Below, one piece after another: positions 6,538 through 7,487 of a stretch of DNA of 7,487 nucleotides. The notes under the pieces were generated by a model. It worked only from the letters and a program-made list of their open reading frames with translations. It made no database searches and had not been told where the DNA came from. The first letter of the stretch is position 1; every line of letters begins with the position of its first letter. The position numbers and the translations under genes were made by a program. The stretch lies in the NCBI GenBank assembly GCA_021734005.1, contig JAIPJV010000095.1:1-7487 (forward strand). The letters are read 5' to 3'. This DNA is from Fidelibacterota bacterium. Lineage in GTDB: Bacteria > Fidelibacterota > UBA2242 > JAFGTP01.

Positions 6538-7487
6538 TCATTTGATCACTGCGAATTTTCCTATAAAATCTTCTTTTAATTTTGGACCGGATACATGATA
6601 GACATAGACTCCATAAGCAACCGGAAGATCATCTCTACTGATCAAATTCCAGGGTACGGATCCACTGGAATAGGCTCCATCATGATGAAGGGTTTTGACC
6701 AGGTCACCACGAACCGTATAAATTCTTATTGTCGAACCAGGTGGTACATTTACAAACTCAATTTTACGTTCAGCTCGACCAGTTTCAATGCTAGGCAGAC
6801 GGGGTTCCCAAACGGCTGTTGTCTTGTATGGATTTGGTACAACTCCAATTTGTTTATCTTTTTCATCTATGTTTTCCAGATTAACTTTTTCTGCTACTGC
6901 TCCTTTTATATTGATAGCAAATTGGTCGGTACTGTCGAGTGGTTTCGAAGTGGTTATTGTTAAAGTTCCGTCATCAGGTAGCTGATCGCCCTGTACAAAA
7001 CTTATCATCCAGGTAGCATGCTTTTGGACTGCATCCGGATCATTTTGGGTAGAAGCAGGCAGACTTTCGAAAAATACCAGAGTATCTTCAATTCCAAAGC
7101 TACCATCACCATTATCCTTAACAGCAATGTCAATAGCCCGATCTTCATATGTATTTTCAGCCTGAACATTTATAGAAAGCTGATCAAATTCGCCGTATTC
7201 ATCATTCTCAGGTTGAAAAGAAGGCCCACTATTACCTGAAAAATTTAGTTGATAATCGCCAACAGCACGATGACCATTAACTATCCACTGCTCAAGTTTT
7301 GCCTCAACACTAATAGCATCTGAATTCCAGTCAAAGCTGGAGACCTCAGTAATCCAGGTATTTTCAAAAAACAATTTCATTCCCAGGGGATAATTTGGAA
7401 TAATATCAAAATTGGTTGGATACAATTGCTCAGTAGTTGTGTTAAGACTATGGGCAATATTATCAATATTTTCTTCTTTTATGCCAA
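6538..7487 (-). CDS. Large secreted protein with C-terminal FlgD-Ig sorting-type domain (5' end beyond window)
   Basis: 315 codons plus two bases are visible and the frame stays open to the window edge, so only the C-terminal part is seen. The TTG at 7425 could be mistaken for a start, but 20 more in-frame codons lie upstream (from GIKEENIDN), with no stop, ribosome binding site or signal peptide. The visible part begins with a beta-rich region, followed by PDDGTLTITTSKPLDSTDQF, a segment that in FCB-group surface proteins usually precedes the C-terminal domain. The last 102 residues carry VVPNPYKTT, ERKIEFVNVPPGSTIRIYTV, RGDLVKTL, AYGVYVYHV and the end GKFAVIK: a FlgD-Ig-like fold of the kind used as a sorting tail. 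The TGA at 6538-6540 is 18 bases from the next gene, so the two are probably co-transcribed. The function of the full protein cannot be judged without its N-terminus. Confidence 0.85.
   Translation of the reverse strand, partial: GIKEENIDNIAHSLNTTTEQLYPTNFDIIPNYPLGMKLFFENTWITEVSSFDWNSDAISVEAKLEQWIVNGHRAVGDYQLNFSGNSGPSFQPENDEYGEFDQLSINVQAENTYEDRAIDIAVKDNGDGSFGIEDTLVFFESLPASTQNDPDAVQKHATWMISFVQGDQLPDDGTLTITTSKPLDSTDQFAINIKGAVAEKVNLENIDEKDKQIGVVPNPYKTTAVWEPRLPSIETGRAERKIEFVNVPPGSTIRIYTVRGDLVKTLHHDGAYSSGSVPWNLISRDDLPVAYGVYVYHVSGPKLKEDFIGKFAVIK
6541..6846 (-). repeat. C-terminal sorting-type domain, upstream paralogue
   Basis: Last 102 residues of the partial upstream gene. It shares VVPNPY, the I-x-F-x-NVP strand, TVRGDLV, YGxYVYH and the GKFA-I-basic end with the domain at 2971-3273. 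The two neighbouring genes therefore probably use the same export or anchoring route. Confidence 0.8.

Noticed and set aside
6595..7239. Three plus-strand open frames (6595-6963, 6788-6985, 7018-7239)
   Set aside because: All are antisense to the gene with the conserved VVPNPY-type C-terminal domain, with no domains or ribosome binding sites of their own.
7423..7425. TTG as the start codon of the gene at the right edge
   Set aside because: The frame continues upstream for 20 codons to the window edge without a stop, no Shine-Dalgarno precedes the TTG and no signal peptide follows, so the gene is cut by the window and does not start here.

Overview
The window is an AT-rich piece of bacterial DNA in which every convincing gene lies on the minus strand. 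Reading in the direction of transcription (high to low coordinates) there are four genes: the 3' part of a large secreted protein (6538-7487, 5' end outside the window), a complete 1183-residue secreted multidomain protein (2968-6519), a complete PorV/PorQ-like outer-membrane beta-barrel protein (1920-2936), and the 5' part of a secreted repeat-domain protein (1-1780, 3' end outside the window). The first three are separated by only 18 and 31 bases (13 if the barrel gene uses an earlier start) and look like one operon. A 139-base gap precedes the fourth gene and holds a weak hairpin, a strong Shine-Dalgarno for that gene and a second, orphan Shine-Dalgarno-like sequence.

The protein set suggests the FCB group in a broad sense (Bacteroidota/Ignavibacteriota and candidate relatives such as Marinimicrobia, KSB1, Calditrichota or Cloacimonadota). 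The grounds are the PorV-like protein, the 'VVPNPY ... TVRGDLV ... YGVYVYH ... GKFA' C-terminal FlgD-Ig/sorting-type domain shared by two adjacent genes, and the choice-of-anchor-J plus FQVNM-type repeats. The phylum cannot be fixed from the sequence alone. No RNA gene, mobile element, CRISPR array or integrase was seen.

Functionally this looks like a secretion/surface-display module. Two large exported proteins carry paralogous C-terminal domains that may be recognised by a type IX-like secretion route. A PorV-like outer-membrane protein, of the family that shuttles such cargo in Bacteroidota, is encoded immediately downstream, and another exported, probably glycan-binding or adhesin-like protein follows. 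The link to secretion is inferred from family knowledge and gene order.

The most unusual item is the architecture of the 1183-residue protein. Its N-terminal fibronectin-III-like domain appears to be interrupted by roughly 470 residues. Inside that block the C-terminal half of a proprotein-convertase P-domain comes first and the N-terminal half comes last. Between them is a carbohydrate-binding-like jelly roll that itself seems to be split around another complete one. This nested, partly permuted arrangement deserves structural checking.
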